Assembly (NCBI GenBank): GCA_016861105.1
Contig: BOKS01000013.1
Location: 89,128-153,127 of the forward strand
DNA from: Betaproteobacteria bacterium
GTDB taxonomy: Bacteria > Pseudomonadota > Gammaproteobacteria > Burkholderiales > Casimicrobiaceae
Direction of reading: 5' to 3'
DNA: 64,000 bases
The notes beneath the pieces are model-generated. The model made no database searches. It had not been told where the DNA came from and saw nothing but the letters and a program-made list of their open reading frames with translations. Shown piece by piece: positions 9,117-18,270 of the stretch. The first letter of the stretch is position 1. Each line of letters begins with the position of its first letter. The position numbers and the translations under genes were made by a program.

Positions 9117-12100
9117 CTAGCGTCCGAGGTCCGCCCACGCTTTCTCCACGCGCTTGTACGACACCGGGAACGGCGTCTTCAGCTCCTGCGCGAACAAAGA
9201 CACCTTCAACTCTTCCAGCAGCCAACGGTAGTCTACAAGACCGGGCTCCACGCGACCCGCAGCGCGATTGCGCTCGAGGCGCTGGCAGTAGCGGCGCCAC
9301 AGCTCGGCCACGGCCTGCGCGTGCCGTGCGTCGCGCTCCGGCCGCTCGAGGTACTTCGCGAGGCGCCGCTCGAGGGCCTTGAGGTAGCGTGGCAGGTGCA
9401 GGAGTGCGGCCCAGGGCGTCGCGCCGAAGAAGCCGGGATGCACGAGCGCGTCGCGCTGGGCGCGCAGGTCCGCGGCGAAGCGCGCGTGCGCGGGCGGCAG
9501 CGACGCGAGCCGCTGGCCGAGCGCCTGGTACTCGGCCGCGATGGCGGCCAGCAGGCGGAACGCCCCCTCGGCCACGGCCGGCAGCCGCGTGCGCGCGCGC
9601 CGCACCTGCTCGGCGAACGCCTGCTCCGTTCGCGGCAGGGGATCGTCGCCGACGAAGGCGCGGACGCGCACGGCGTCCAGCACGTCGTCCAGCAGGCGCT
9701 CCGCAGGGATCGCCGCGCGCAGCGCGGTGGCCGCCTGCACGAAGCCGGGCGGGCCCTTGGCGTAGCGGCGGAGGGCGTCGCCGAGTGCGAGGCCGATCAG
9801 CCGGACGACCCCGCGACGCGTCGACGCCGCGGCCGCCTCCGCCGTGTCGAGCAGCGCGAGCGACACGCTGTCGCCGTCGTCCACCAGCGCCGGGAAGCCG
9901 GTCACCGCCTGCCCGCGCCGCGCGATCGTCAGCGTCGCCGGCAGGTCGCCGAAGTCCCACGCCCGCAGCCCCTTGCGCTCGAACGCGGCCCCGCCGGCGG
10001 CGAACGACAGCTGCGCCGCCTCGCCGAGCCGCGCGCGCAGCGCCGCGAGGTCGCGGCCGCTCGCGAGCTCCTGCCCCGCCGCGTCGACGACGGCGACGTT
10101 CATCGCGAGGTGCTCGGGAAGTCGCGCGTCGTCCCAGGCGTCGACGGGCGGTGCGTCGCCCAGCGTGGACGCCAGCCACGCCCGGATCGCCTCGGGCAGC
10201 GGCTCGCGCCCCTGCGGTGCGGCCTCCAGGAACGCCGTCACGCGCTCGGCCAGCGGGACGAGGCGATTGCGCCACGCCTTGGGCAGCGCCTTCAGGTACC
10301 ACCCGACCTTCTCACGGACGAGGCCCGGCACCAGCCACGAGAGCCGCGCGTCGTCGAGCTGGTTGAGCAGCGCGAGCGGCACCGTCAGCGTGAGGCCGTC
10401 CAGTGGATGCCCAGGCGCGAAGCGGTACCTGAGCGCGAGGCGCGACCCCGCCATCTCGAGCTCGTCGGGGAACAGCGCCTGCGTGACGGACGCGGCCGCG
10501 TGCCGCATCAGCGCCTCGCGCGTGAAGTGCAGCGCGCGCGGATCGCGCGCCTCGGCCTCCTCGCGCCAGCGCTCGAAGCCGGCGAGCGAGTGCACGCCGG
10601 CCGGCAGGCGCTCCGCGTAGAACGCCGCGAGGGCCTCGGGCTCGACGAGCACGTCCTGGCGGCGCGCCTTGTGCTCGAGCTCCGCCACCTCCTGCACCAG
10701 GCGGGCATTGTGCGCGAGGAACGTGCCGCGCGTGGCCAGCGCGCCGGGGACCAGCGCCTCGCGGATGAACACCTCGCGCGCGAGGACCGGATCGATCGCG
10801 CCGAACGAGCGCAGCCGCCGCGCGACGAGCGTCAGGCCGTACAGCTGCACGCGCTCGCTCGCCACGACCTCGCCGCGCTTCGCGTCCCAGTGCGGCTCGA
10901 ACCACTCGCGCGTCACGCGCTCGCCGGCGACCTCCTCGATCCACAGCGGGTCCACGCGCGCCGCCACGCGCGCGAACAGGCGCGAGGTCTCGACCAGCTC
11001 GGCGGCCAGCGCCCAGCGCGGCGGCTTCTTCGCGAGCCCGGACCCGGGGTGCAGGAAGAAGCGCAGGCCCCGCGTACCCTCGAAGCCGTCGCCGTCGTCG
11101 GACATCCGGCCGACGTTCGCGAGCAGCCCGCTCAGCAGCGCCTTGTGCAGCGTCGCGTACCGCGCCTCGTCGAAGGCCTTCGGCAGCGCGGTCGACCACT
11201 TCCACCCGGCGTCGGCGAGCTCGCTGGCGAGCTGCAGGTGCACGTCGCGCCACTCGCGCATGCGCAGCTGGTTGACGAACTGCGCGCGGCACGCCTCGAC
11301 GAGCCTGCGGTGCGTCGGCTTCTGCGCCAGCGCGTCGTCGAAGAACTCCCACAGCACGACCAGGGACAGGAAGTCCGAGCGCTCGTCGCGGAAGCGCAGG
11401 TGCGCCTGGTCGGCGGCCTGCTGCTTGTCGAGCGGCCGCTCGCGCGGGTCGGGCACCGCCAGCGCGCTCGCGATCACCAGCGCCTCGGCGACGCAGCCGC
11501 CGTCGCGCGCGGCGAGCACGATGCGCCCGATGCGCGGATCGAGCGGCAGTCGCGCGAGCTCCCGGCCGGACGGCGTGAGCCGCCGCCCGGCGTCGACCGC
11601 GCCGAGCTCCTGGAGCAGCTGGAAGCCGTCGGCGATCGCCCGCGGGCTCGGCGGGTCGAGGAACGGGAACGCGTCGACGGCGGGGAGGTCGAGGGCGGCC
11701 ATGCGCAGGATGACGCTCGCCAGCGAGCTGCGCACGATCTCCGGGTCGGTGTACGCCGGCCGCGCGGCGAAGTCGTCCTCCGCGTACAGCCGCACGCAGA
11801 CGCCGTCCTGCACGCGCCCGCAGCGGCCGGCCCGCTGGTTCGCCGCCGACCGCGCGATCTTCTCGATGGCGAGCAGCGTCGTCTTGTTGCGGACGTTGTA
11901 GCGCTTGACGCGGGCGAGGCCGGTGTCGATCACGTAGCGGATGCCCGGGACGGTCAGCGACGTCTCGGCCACGTTGGTCGCGAGGACGATGCGGCGTCCG
12001 CGCGACGGCGCGAACACGCGCTGCTGGTCCTGCACCGACAGCCGCGCGTACAGCGGCAGGATCTCGACGTCGCCGGCGTAGGGTCGGCGCGCGAGGCTGC

Positions 12101-13040
12101 GCCGCAGCAGCTCGCCGGTCTCGCGGATCTCGCGCTCGCCCGGAAGGAAAGCGAGGATGTCGCCCGGCCCCTCGCGCCACAGGTCCTCGGCGGCCGCGGC
12201 GATCGCGTCCTCCATCGCCTCCTCGTCGTCCGCCTCGCCGGCGACGTCCTGACCCGCCCCGAGCGGCCGATAGCGCACGTCGACGGGGTAGGTGCGGCCG
12301 GACACCTCGATCACCGGCGCCGGACGACGCGGCGCGCCGAAGTGCGCGGCGAAGCGGTCCGCGTCCAGCGTCGCCGAGGTGATCACGACGCGCAGGTCCC
12401 CGCGCACGGCGAGCAGCTGCTTCAGGTAGCCGAGCAGGAAGTCGACGTTGAGGCTGCGCTCGTGCGCCTCGTCGACGATGATCGTGTCGTAGGCGGAGAG
12501 CTGCCGGTCGGCCTGCGTCTCGGCGAGCAGGATGCCGTCGGTCATCAGCTTGACGAAGGCGTCCGGCCGCGTGCGGTCGGTGAAGCGGACCTTGAATCCG
12601 ACAGCCTCGCCGAGCGGCGTGTCCAGTTCCTGCGCAATGCGCGCCGCCACGGCGCGGGCGGCGATGCGCCGCGGCTGCGTGTGCCCGATCAGGCCGCGCG
12701 CGCCGCGGCCCGCTTCGAGGCAGATCTTGGGCAGCTGCGTCGTCTTCCCCGAGCCGGTCTCGCCGCAGACGATCACCACCGGGTGCGCGCGGATCGCCGC
12801 CGCGATCTCGCCGGCGCGTGCGGCGACCGGCAGGTCGGCCGGATAGGCGATGGCGGGGCGCCGCGCCTGACGCGCCACGTAGCGCGCGCGCGCCGCGTCG
12901 ACGTCCGCGGCCAGCTTCGACCAGACCGCCTCGGGTGCCTTGGCATGCCGGGCGCGCGCGATCCGCGCCGCGAGGCGGCGCTCGTCGGCGGCGAGCGTGT
13001 CGGAAAGGAGGGCGCGCAGCGCGCCGGCGGGCGAAGCCAT
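9117..13040 (-). CDS. hrpA: ATP-dependent RNA helicase HrpA
   Basis: A 1307-residue DEAH-box RNA helicase, close to the 1300 residues of E. coli HrpA, which takes part in mRNA processing and in rescue of stalled ribosomes. Walker A is GETGSGKTT (93-101) and motif II is DEAH (190-193). TQPRRIAARAVAARIAQE, VITSATLDADRFAAHF, ATNVAETSLTVPGIRYVIDTG and NQRAGRCGR supply the other helicase motifs. The long C-terminal half holds the winged-helix/ratchet and the DUF3418 region. It starts 168 nt from the divergent ABC substrate-binding protein gene. Confidence 0.97.
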   Translation of the reverse strand: MASPAGALRALLSDTLAADERRLAARIARARHAKAPEAVWSKLAADVDAARARYVARQARRPAIAYPADLPVAARAGEIAAAIRAHPVVIVCGETGSGKTTQLPKICLEAGRGARGLIGHTQPRRIAARAVAARIAQELDTPLGEAVGFKVRFTDRTRPDAFVKLMTDGILLAETQADRQLSAYDTIIVDEAHERSLNVDFLLGYLKQLLAVRGDLRVVITSATLDADRFAAHFGAPRRPAPVIEVSGRTYPVDVRYRPLGAGQDVAGEADDEEAMEDAIAAAAEDLWREGPGDILAFLPGEREIRETGELLRRSLARRPYAGDVEILPLYARLSVQDQQRVFAPSRGRRIVLATNVAETSLTVPGIRYVIDTGLARVKRYNVRNKTTLLAIEKIARSAANQRAGRCGRVQDGVCVRLYAEDDFAARPAYTDPEIVRSSLASVILRMAALDLPAVDAFPFLDPPSPRAIADGFQLLQELGAVDAGRRLTPSGRELARLPLDPRIGRIVLAARDGGCVAEALVIASALAVPDPRERPLDKQQAADQAHLRFRDERSDFLSLVVLWEFFDDALAQKPTHRRLVEACRAQFVNQLRMREWRDVHLQLASELADAGWKWSTALPKAFDEARYATLHKALLSGLLANVGRMSDDGDGFEGTRGLRFFLHPGSGLAKKPPRWALAAELVETSRLFARVAARVDPLWIEEVAGERVTREWFEPHWDAKRGEVVASERVQLYGLTLVARRLRSFGAIDPVLAREVFIREALVPGALATRGTFLAHNARLVQEVAELEHKARRQDVLVEPEALAAFYAERLPAGVHSLAGFERWREEAEARDPRALHFTREALMRHAAASVTQALFPDELEMAGSRLALRYRFAPGHPLDGLTLTVPLALLNQLDDARLSWLVPGLVREKVGWYLKALPKAWRNRLVPLAERVTAFLEAAPQGREPLPEAIRAWLASTLGDAPPVDAWDDARLPEHLAMNVAVVDAAGQELASGRDLAALRARLGEAAQLSFAAGGAAFERKGLRAWDFGDLPATLTIARRGQAVTGFPALVDDGDSVSLALLDTAEAAAASTRRGVVRLIGLALGDALRRYAKGPPGFVQAATALRAAIPAERLLDDVLDAVRVRAFVGDDPLPRTEQAFAEQVRRARTRLPAVAEGAFRLLAAIAAEYQALGQRLASLPPAHARFAADLRAQRDALVHPGFFGATPWAALLHLPRYLKALERRLAKYLERPERDARHAQAVAELWRRYCQRLERNRAAGRVEPGLVDYRWLLEELKVSLFAQELKTPFPVSYKRVEKAWADLGR

Positions 13041-13080
13041 GACGTCCGGGCGCTGCCGATGCGGCGCCGCAAAACCCGCG

Positions 13081-13086
13081 ATTCTA
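13081..13086 (-). promoter_or_regulatory. predicted -10 box of hrpA
   Basis: The minus strand reads TAGAAT 41 nt upstream of the hrpA ATG, in the divergent hrpA/substrate-binding-protein gap. No clear -35 was found. Confidence 0.4.
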
Positions 13087-13155
13087 CCGACCGGGACGGT
13101 ACGGCGCCGCCGTCCGTCCTGCCCGCGGAGCCTGCCGCGCCGCGCGATCGTCGGG

Positions 13156-13161
13156 TATGCT
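13156..13161 (+). promoter_or_regulatory. predicted -10 box of the ABC substrate-binding protein gene
   Basis: TATGCT lies 46 nt before the ATG. The same TATGCT hexamer occurs before the isoprenylcysteine-methyltransferase-like gene and before rnr, suggesting a shared housekeeping promoter form. An in-frame ATG inside this hexamer (13157) is therefore rejected as the start. Confidence 0.4.
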
Positions 13162-13207
13162 CGGCGCCGTCGCGGGGGCTTCCCCGATCCTCGACCAGGA
13201 GACTCGC

Positions 13208-14800
13208 ATGCCGGCCATCGCTCCCCGTGCCATCGTCCTCGCCTGCGCCGTCGCGCTGGGCGCCGCCAGCCTCGCCGCCGACGCCAAGACCCTGCGCTGG
13301 GCCGGGCGCGGGGACCCGCAGACGATGGACCCCTTCTCGCAGAACGAGAACCTCACCAACAACATCAACAACCTGGTCTACGACACGCTGGTGATGCGCG
13401 ACAAGGACCTGAAGATCATGCCGGGGCTCGCGACGTCGTGGGAGCAGGTCAATCCGACCACGTGGCGCTTCAAGCTGCGCCAGGGCGTCAAGTTCCACGA
13501 CGGCACGCCGTTCACCGCCGACGACGTCGTGTTCTCGATCAATCGCGCCGCCGACGAGATCTCGCAGATCAAGGCGTACGCGCGCGCCACCGGGAAGCCG
13601 ACGAGGATCGACGACTTCACCGTCGAGTTCGTCACCAACGGGCCCAACCCGATCATGCTCGAGCACCTGGTCACGCTGATGATCATGAGCAAGCCGTGGA
13701 GCGAGAAGAACAAGGTCACGCGGCCGCTCGACTACAAGAACAAGGAGGAGACGCACACCTCGCGCAACGCGAACGGCACCGGCCCGTACATGCTGAAGTC
13801 GCGCGAGCCCGACGTGCGCACGGTGCTGGTGCGCAACAACGACTGGTGGGGCTGGAAGGACAAGCGCTTCGACGGCAACGTCACCGAGGTGATCTACACG
13901 CCGATCGGCAACGACGCCACGCGGCTGGCCGCGCTCGTCTCCGGCGACGTCGAGCTGATCAACGACCCCGCCCCGCAGGACGTGCCGAAGCTGCAGCAGA
14001 CGCCCGGCGTCAAGGTCATCGAGGGCTTCGAGCAGCGGATCGTGTTCTTCGGCATGGACCAGAGCCGCGACGAGCTCCTGTACTCGAACGTCAAGGGGAA
14101 GAATCCGCTGAAGGACAGGCGCGTCCGACAGGCGCTCTACCAGGCGATCGACGTCAACGCGATCCAGAAGCAGACGATGCGCGGCCTGTCGAAGCCCTCG
14201 GGCGCGCTGACGCCCTCGCCGGTGCAGACCACGCCCGAGATCGAGAAGCGGCTCGCCTTCGACCCAGGTGCCGCGAAGAAGCTCCTCGCCGAGGCCGGCT
14301 ACCCGAACGGCTTCGAGGTCCAGCTCGACTGCCCGAACAACCGCTACGTCAACGACGAGCGCATCTGCCAGGCGGTCGCCGCGATGTGGACGAAGGTCGG
14401 CGTCAACACGCGGCTCGTCACGCTGCCCCGCGCGCAGTACTTCCCGAAGCTGGAGAAGCTCGACACCAGCGTCTACATGCTCGGCTGGGGCGGCGCGTCG
14501 ACCGACGCGATCTTCACGCTGCAGCCGGTGCTGTCGACCCACAACGGCAAGGGCGACGGCGACTTCAACTACGGGCGCTACAGCAACCCCAAGTTCGACG
14601 CGATCGTCGCAGAGGTCAAGGTCGAGATGAACGCCGAGAAGCGCCTCGCGCTGATCCGCCGGGCGCTCGAGATCCACAACGCGGAGATCCACCACATCCC
14701 GCTGCACCGGCAGGTGATCCCGTGGGCGTCGCGCAGCAACGTCGACGTGCCGCACCGCGCCGACAACCAGGTCTGGCCGGTGTGGATCAAGGTCAAGTGA
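13208..14800 (+). CDS. ABC transporter substrate-binding protein, peptide/opine type (SBP_bac_5)
   Basis: A 530-residue periplasmic binding protein of the DppA/OppA cluster, which captures di- or oligopeptides or related solutes for an ABC importer. Residues 1-26 form a Sec signal peptide ending near AADA. The family core is visible in LRWAGRGDPQTMDPFSQNE, DTLVMRDKDLKIMPGLATSWEQ, TWRFKLRQGVKFHDGTPFTADDVVFS (about 95-120) and RVRQALYQAID. The ATG has a good ribosome site (AGGAG, 7 nt upstream). No permease or ATPase gene follows, so it is an orphan receptor that must pair with a transporter encoded elsewhere. The downstream 200 nt to the antitoxin-like gene hold nothing I can assign. Confidence 0.92.
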   Translation: MPAIAPRAIVLACAVALGAASLAADAKTLRWAGRGDPQTMDPFSQNENLTNNINNLVYDTLVMRDKDLKIMPGLATSWEQVNPTTWRFKLRQGVKFHDGTPFTADDVVFSINRAADEISQIKAYARATGKPTRIDDFTVEFVTNGPNPIMLEHLVTLMIMSKPWSEKNKVTRPLDYKNKEETHTSRNANGTGPYMLKSREPDVRTVLVRNNDWWGWKDKRFDGNVTEVIYTPIGNDATRLAALVSGDVELINDPAPQDVPKLQQTPGVKVIEGFEQRIVFFGMDQSRDELLYSNVKGKNPLKDRRVRQALYQAIDVNAIQKQTMRGLSKPSGALTPSPVQTTPEIEKRLAFDPGAAKKLLAEAGYPNGFEVQLDCPNNRYVNDERICQAVAAMWTKVGVNTRLVTLPRAQYFPKLEKLDTSVYMLGWGGASTDAIFTLQPVLSTHNGKGDGDFNYGRYSNPKFDAIVAEVKVEMNAEKRLALIRRALEIHNAEIHHIPLHRQVIPWASRSNVDVPHRADNQVWPVWIKVK

Positions 14801-15003
14801 TTCGAATCTTCAGGGCGGGCGCGGACGCTTGAGGGGAACTGTGCTCACTCCGCCGGACCACGCCGCCCGCCCGATCGGTACCACCCGCCGGCGGGGTTTG
14901 TGCGTGAGTCTGCGGCGGGCCCGGCCCCTTTCGAGAATGCAGTCGCGCACGAGGGCAGTCTCCTGGATGATGCGCTGCAATTGCGACGCAGAGGCAGGTG
15001 CTC

Positions 15004-15342
15004 GTGAAATCCGCCACATTTGCGTCACTGGGGGTCGATCCGAAACTCCGCGGCGCCGCAGAGCAGGTCCTGGAGGAGGGCGAGACGCTGTCGAGTTTTG
15101 TCGAGCAGTCGATCCGGGACGGCGCGCAACGTCGCCAGGCGCAGCGCGAATTCATCGCGCGGGGGTTGAGAGCGAGAGAATCGGCGCGAGAGTCAAAGAA
15201 CGATGTGCCGGCCGCCAAGGTGGTCGCGCGGCTGGAGGGGATGCCTGCCGTCGTGCAGTGCCCCGCAGTCGACGACCGATCCAATGTCGCACGCCACGTG
15301 GCGACGGGCGCCCCCCCGATGACGGATGTCCTGCGCTTCTAG
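15004..15342 (+). CDS. orphan YlcI/YnfO-like antitoxin (RHH type), altered C-terminus
   Basis: A 112-residue protein. Residues 1-60 (KSATFASLGVDPKLRGAAEQVL, then EEGETLSSFVEQSIRDGAQRRQAQREFIARGL) match small antitoxin-like DNA-binding proteins usually encoded just before a RelE/ParE toxin. Family members end soon after a D-MLA-type segment near residue 85. Here the protein runs on for about 30 unrelated residues after ARLEGM, and no toxin gene follows. The start is the GTG before KSATF, after an AGGCAGG ribosome site; a GTG two codons earlier is possible. The stop codon TAG is completed by the first base of the adjacent inverted-repeat element. It is probably a decayed or solitary antitoxin. 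Confidence 0.6.
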   Translation: MKSATFASLGVDPKLRGAAEQVLEEGETLSSFVEQSIRDGAQRRQAQREFIARGLRARESARESKNDVPAAKVVARLEGMPAVVQCPAVDDRSNVARHVATGAPPMTDVLRF

Positions 15343-15526
15343 GGCCTGTTCACGCTATGGACACAGGCGCGCTGCGAAGCGAAAAGGGCCGTGGGCTAGG
15401 TGCAAGGCCGCAAGGCGGGTCGGGACCCCGGCGAGGACTTGCAGCAACGCCCTCGGCCCTTTTCGCCGCAGCCCGGAGGGTAGGGGCGCACCCCTTCGCG
15501 CATGCGGCCATAGCGTGAACAGGCCC
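15342..15526. mobile_element. MITE-like element, copy 1 (185 bp, TA-flanked)
   Basis: The element is bounded by perfect 19-bp terminal inverted repeats, GGGCCTGTTCACGCTATGG (15342-15360) and its complement (15508-15526). TA dinucleotides flank it on both sides (15340-15341 and 15527-15528), as expected of a 2-bp target duplication. Inside is a near-perfect palindrome: GCGAAAAGGGCCG at about 15377 pairs with CGGCCCTTTTCGC at about 15460, with further GCAAG/CTTGC and CGGGTC/GACCCCG pairing in the centre. It has no coding capacity of its own. Copy 2 at 32887 is the same sequence with an 82-bp longer right half. It fills the space between the antitoxin-like gene and the convergent CoA-transferase, and each gene's TAG stop uses a base from an element end. 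Confidence 0.8.
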
Positions 15527-16758
15527 TAGCGCACGGCGACCACGCCAGAGCGCGCAAGCGATGCGATCCGCGCCTCGTCGTAGCCCAGCCGCGCCTTCAG
15601 CACCGCCGCTGTGTGCTCGCCGAGCAGCGGCGGCGGCTGCGCCGCGTCGCTGCGCTCGCCGTCGAAGAGCAACGGCAACCCCACCTGCGGCACGCTGCCC
15701 GCGAGCGGGTGCGGCAGGTCGAAGCGCAGGCCGCGCGCGCGCAGCTGCGGCTCGGCGAACACCTGGTCGATCGCGTTGATCGGCCCGCACGGCACGCCGA
15801 GCGGCTCCAGCAGGTCGAGCCACGCGCGCTGCGTCCGCCCGCGCACGACCTCGGCGACCATCGGCACGAGGGCGTCGCGGTTGCGGACGCGGTCCGCGTT
15901 CTTCGCGAACCGCGCATCGGCGGCCCACGCCCCGACGCCGGCGGCCTCGCAGAACTTCGCGAACTGCCCGTCGTTGCCCACGGCGAGGATCACGTGGCCG
16001 TCGGCGCAGGCGAACACCTGGTAGGGGACGATGTTGGGATGCGCATTGCCGAGCCGTCCCGGCGCGCGGCCCGTGACGAGGTAGTTCATGTTCATGACGG
16101 ACATCATCGCCACCGCCGAGTCGAGCAGCGCGGCGTCGACGTGGCATCCGCGCCCCGTGCGCTCGCGCTCGGCGAGCGCCGCGAGGATGCCTGTCACCGC
16201 GAACATGCCGGTGACGAGGTCCGTGATCGCCACGCCCGCCTTCTGCGGTCCGCCGCCGGGCACGTCGTCGCGCTCACCCGTCACGCTCATGAACCCGGAC
16301 ATGCCCTGGATGATGAAGTCGTACCCCGCCCGCTCCGCCCACGGACCGTCCTGTCCGAACCCCGTGATCGAGCAGTAGACGAGGCGCGGGTGGCGCGCCA
16401 TCAGCGTCTCGCGGTCCAGCCCGTACTTCGCGAGCCCGCCCACCTTGTAGTTCTCGACCAGCACGTCCGCCTGCGCGCAAAGCGCGCGCACGATCGCCTG
16501 CCCGTCGGGCGTCGTGATGTCGACCGCCACCGACTGCTTGCCGCGGTTGCAGGCCATGTAGTACGCCGACTCGGTGGTGTCGCGGCCCGCGCCGTCGCGC
16601 AGGTACGGCGGCCCCCACGCGCGCGTGTCGTCGCCGCTCCCCGGACGCTCGATCTTCCACACGGTGGCGCCGAGGTCGGCGAGGTGCTGCGTGCACCACG
16701 GCCCGGCGAGGACGCGCGAGAGGTCGAGGACCGTAACGTGCGCGAGGGGGCGGTGCAC
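15526..16758 (-). CDS. CaiB/BaiF family (class III) CoA-transferase
   Basis: A 410-residue CoA-transferase that moves CoA between carboxylic acids through an aspartyl-CoA thioester. The N-terminus VTVLDLSRVLAGPWCTQHLADLGATVWKIE is diagnostic. NRGKQSVAVDI (71-81), VENYKVGGLAKYGLD and ITGFGQDGPWAERAGYD follow in family order. D180 in ITDLVTGMF probably corresponds to the acyl-carrying Asp. The length agrees with formyl-CoA and related transferases; the substrate pair is not deducible. The gene is the last of a minus-strand series after pntB (81-nt gap). Its TAG stop is formed by the TA flank plus the terminal C (G on this strand) of MITE copy 1. Confidence 0.9.
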   Translation of the reverse strand: MHRPLAHVTVLDLSRVLAGPWCTQHLADLGATVWKIERPGSGDDTRAWGPPYLRDGAGRDTTESAYYMACNRGKQSVAVDITTPDGQAIVRALCAQADVLVENYKVGGLAKYGLDRETLMARHPRLVYCSITGFGQDGPWAERAGYDFIIQGMSGFMSVTGERDDVPGGGPQKAGVAITDLVTGMFAVTGILAALAERERTGRGCHVDAALLDSAVAMMSVMNMNYLVTGRAPGRLGNAHPNIVPYQVFACADGHVILAVGNDGQFAKFCEAAGVGAWAADARFAKNADRVRNRDALVPMVAEVVRGRTQRAWLDLLEPLGVPCGPINAIDQVFAEPQLRARGLRFDLPHPLAGSVPQVGLPLLFDGERSDAAQPPPLLGEHTAAVLKARLGYDEARIASLARSGVVAVR

Positions 16759-16839
16759 GGTGTGCGGAAGGGAAGGGGCGGCGGGCTCCGCGGGCGCGAG
16801 TCCGGCCGCCGGCCAACGGCGGCCTCGCTCCGCGCCGCG

Positions 16840-18258
16840 TCAGGGCTTGAGCGCCACGAGCACCTCGTCGAGCATCTTCTTCGCGTCGCCGAACAGCATC
16901 CGGTTGTTGTCCTTGTAGAACAGCGGATTGTCGACGCCCGCGTAGCCCGAGGCCATGCTGCGCTTCATCACGATCGACGTCTTCGCCTTCCAGACCTCGA
17001 GGACCGGCATGCCGGCGATCGGGCTCGCCGGATCCTCCTGCGCCGCCGGGTTCACGATGTCGTTGGCGCCGATGACGATCGCCACGTCCGTGTCCGGGAA
17101 GTCCTCGTTGAGCTCGTCCATCTCGAACACGATGTCGTAGGGCACTTTTGCCTCGGCGAGCAGCACGTTCATGTGGCCGGGCATGCGGCCGGCGACCGGG
17201 TGGATTCCGAAGCGGACGTCGACCCCGCGCTCGCGTAGCGTCTTCGTGATCTCGAACACCGTGTGCTGCGCCTGCGCCACGGCCATCCCGTAGCCCGGGA
17301 CGATGATCACGTTCTTCGCGTCGCGCAGCATCTCCGCGGTCTCCACGGCGGAGATCGGGACGACCTCGCCCGCCGGCTGCGCTCCCCCTCCCGTCGCGGC
17401 CGGCGCGCCGCCTTCGGTGCCGAAGCCGCCGGCGATGACGCTGACGAAGTTGCGGTTCATCGCCGCGCACATGATGTAGGACAGGATCGCGCCACTCGAG
17501 CCGACCAGCGCGCCGACCACGATCAGCAGGTCGTTGGACAGCATGAAGCCGGTGGCGGCCGCCGCCCAGCCGGAGTAGCTGTTCAGCATCGACACCACGA
17601 CCGGCATGTCGGCGCCTCCGATCGCCATCACCATGTGCACGCCGAAGGCCAGCGCGATGAGCGACATGACGATCATCGGCAGCATCGCGTCGGCCACGGT
17701 GTGCGCCGTGACGAACCGGTAGCCGAACCAGATCACCACGAGCAGCCCGGCGAGGTTGAGCCAGTGCCGTCCCGGCAGCAGCACGGGCTTGCCGCTGATC
17801 TTGCCCGACAGCTTGCCGAACGCGACGACCGAGCCCGAGAACGTCACGGCGCCGATCAGCACGCCGAGGTACATCTCGACCTCGTGGATCGCCTTTTCCG
17901 CCGGCGACATCCCCACCGAGACCGCCGGGTCGATGAAGTTGGCGTAGCCGACGAGCATGGCGGCCAGGCCGACGAGGCTGTGCATCAGCGCGACCAGCTC
18001 GGGCATCTGCGTCATCTTGACGATGCGCGCCGCATAGAGGCCGATCGCCGCACCCACGGCCATCGCGCCGACGATGTACGGCAGCCCGCCGGCCGTGACC
18101 TGCGGGCCGAAGATGGTGGCGAGCACGGCAATCGTCATCCCGACGATGCCGTAGAGGTTGCCGCGGCGCGACGTCTCCGGATTGGACAGGCCGCCGAGGC
18201 AGAGGATGAAGAGGATCGTCGCGCCGAGGTAGGAGACGGTGGCGAGGCTTGCGCTCAT
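16840..18258 (-). CDS. pntB: NAD(P) transhydrogenase subunit beta
   Basis: A 472-residue inner-membrane subunit of proton-translocating transhydrogenase. It holds the NADP(H)-binding domain III and most of the proton channel helices. The membrane part is about residues 1-270; the C-terminal Rossmann-like domain shows [18 protein letters not shown] (the [10 protein letters not shown] fingerprint), [34 protein letters not shown] and [16 protein letters not shown]. It lies 12 nt downstream of pntA, clearly cotranscribed. PntAB uses the proton gradient to make NADPH from NADH. Confidence 0.97.
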   Translation of the reverse strand: MSASLATVSYLGATILFILCLGGLSNPETSRRGNLYGIVGMTIAVLATIFGPQVTAGGLPYIVGAMAVGAAIGLYAARIVKMTQMPELVALMHSLVGLAAMLVGYANFIDPAVSVGMSPAEKAIHEVEMYLGVLIGAVTFSGSVVAFGKLSGKISGKPVLLPGRHWLNLAGLLVVIWFGYRFVTAHTVADAMLPMIVMSLIALAFGVHMVMAIGGADMPVVVSMLNSYSGWAAAATGFMLSNDLLIVVGALVGSSGAILSYIMCAAMNRNFVSVIAGGFGTEGGAPAATGGGAQPAGEVVPISAVETAEMLRDAKNVIIVPGYGMAVAQAQHTVFEITKTLRERGVDVRFGIHPVAGRMPGHMNVLLAEAKVPYDIVFEMDELNEDFPDTDVAIVIGANDIVNPAAQEDPASPIAGMPVLEVWKAKTSIVMKRSMASGYAGVDNPLFYKDNNRMLFGDAKKMLDEVLVALKP

Positions 18259-18270
18259 GGTCTCGTCACC

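Noticed and set aside
8409..13394. A 1661-residue open frame on the plus strand opposite hrpA and DUF1631
   Set aside because: It is antisense to two genes with clear family motifs; its translation is Arg/Ala/His-rich low-complexity sequence, the usual shadow in GC-rich DNA.
14793..15284. A 163-residue minus-strand frame between the ABC receptor and the MITE
   Set aside because: Antisense to the antitoxin-like gene; Ser/Arg/Pro-rich with no recognisable domain.
15342..15526. Considered whether the repeat is an integron attC site or a CRISPR-type repeat
   Set aside because: There are no R'/R'' core sites, no regularly spaced repeats or spacers, and the ends are transposon-like with TA flanks.
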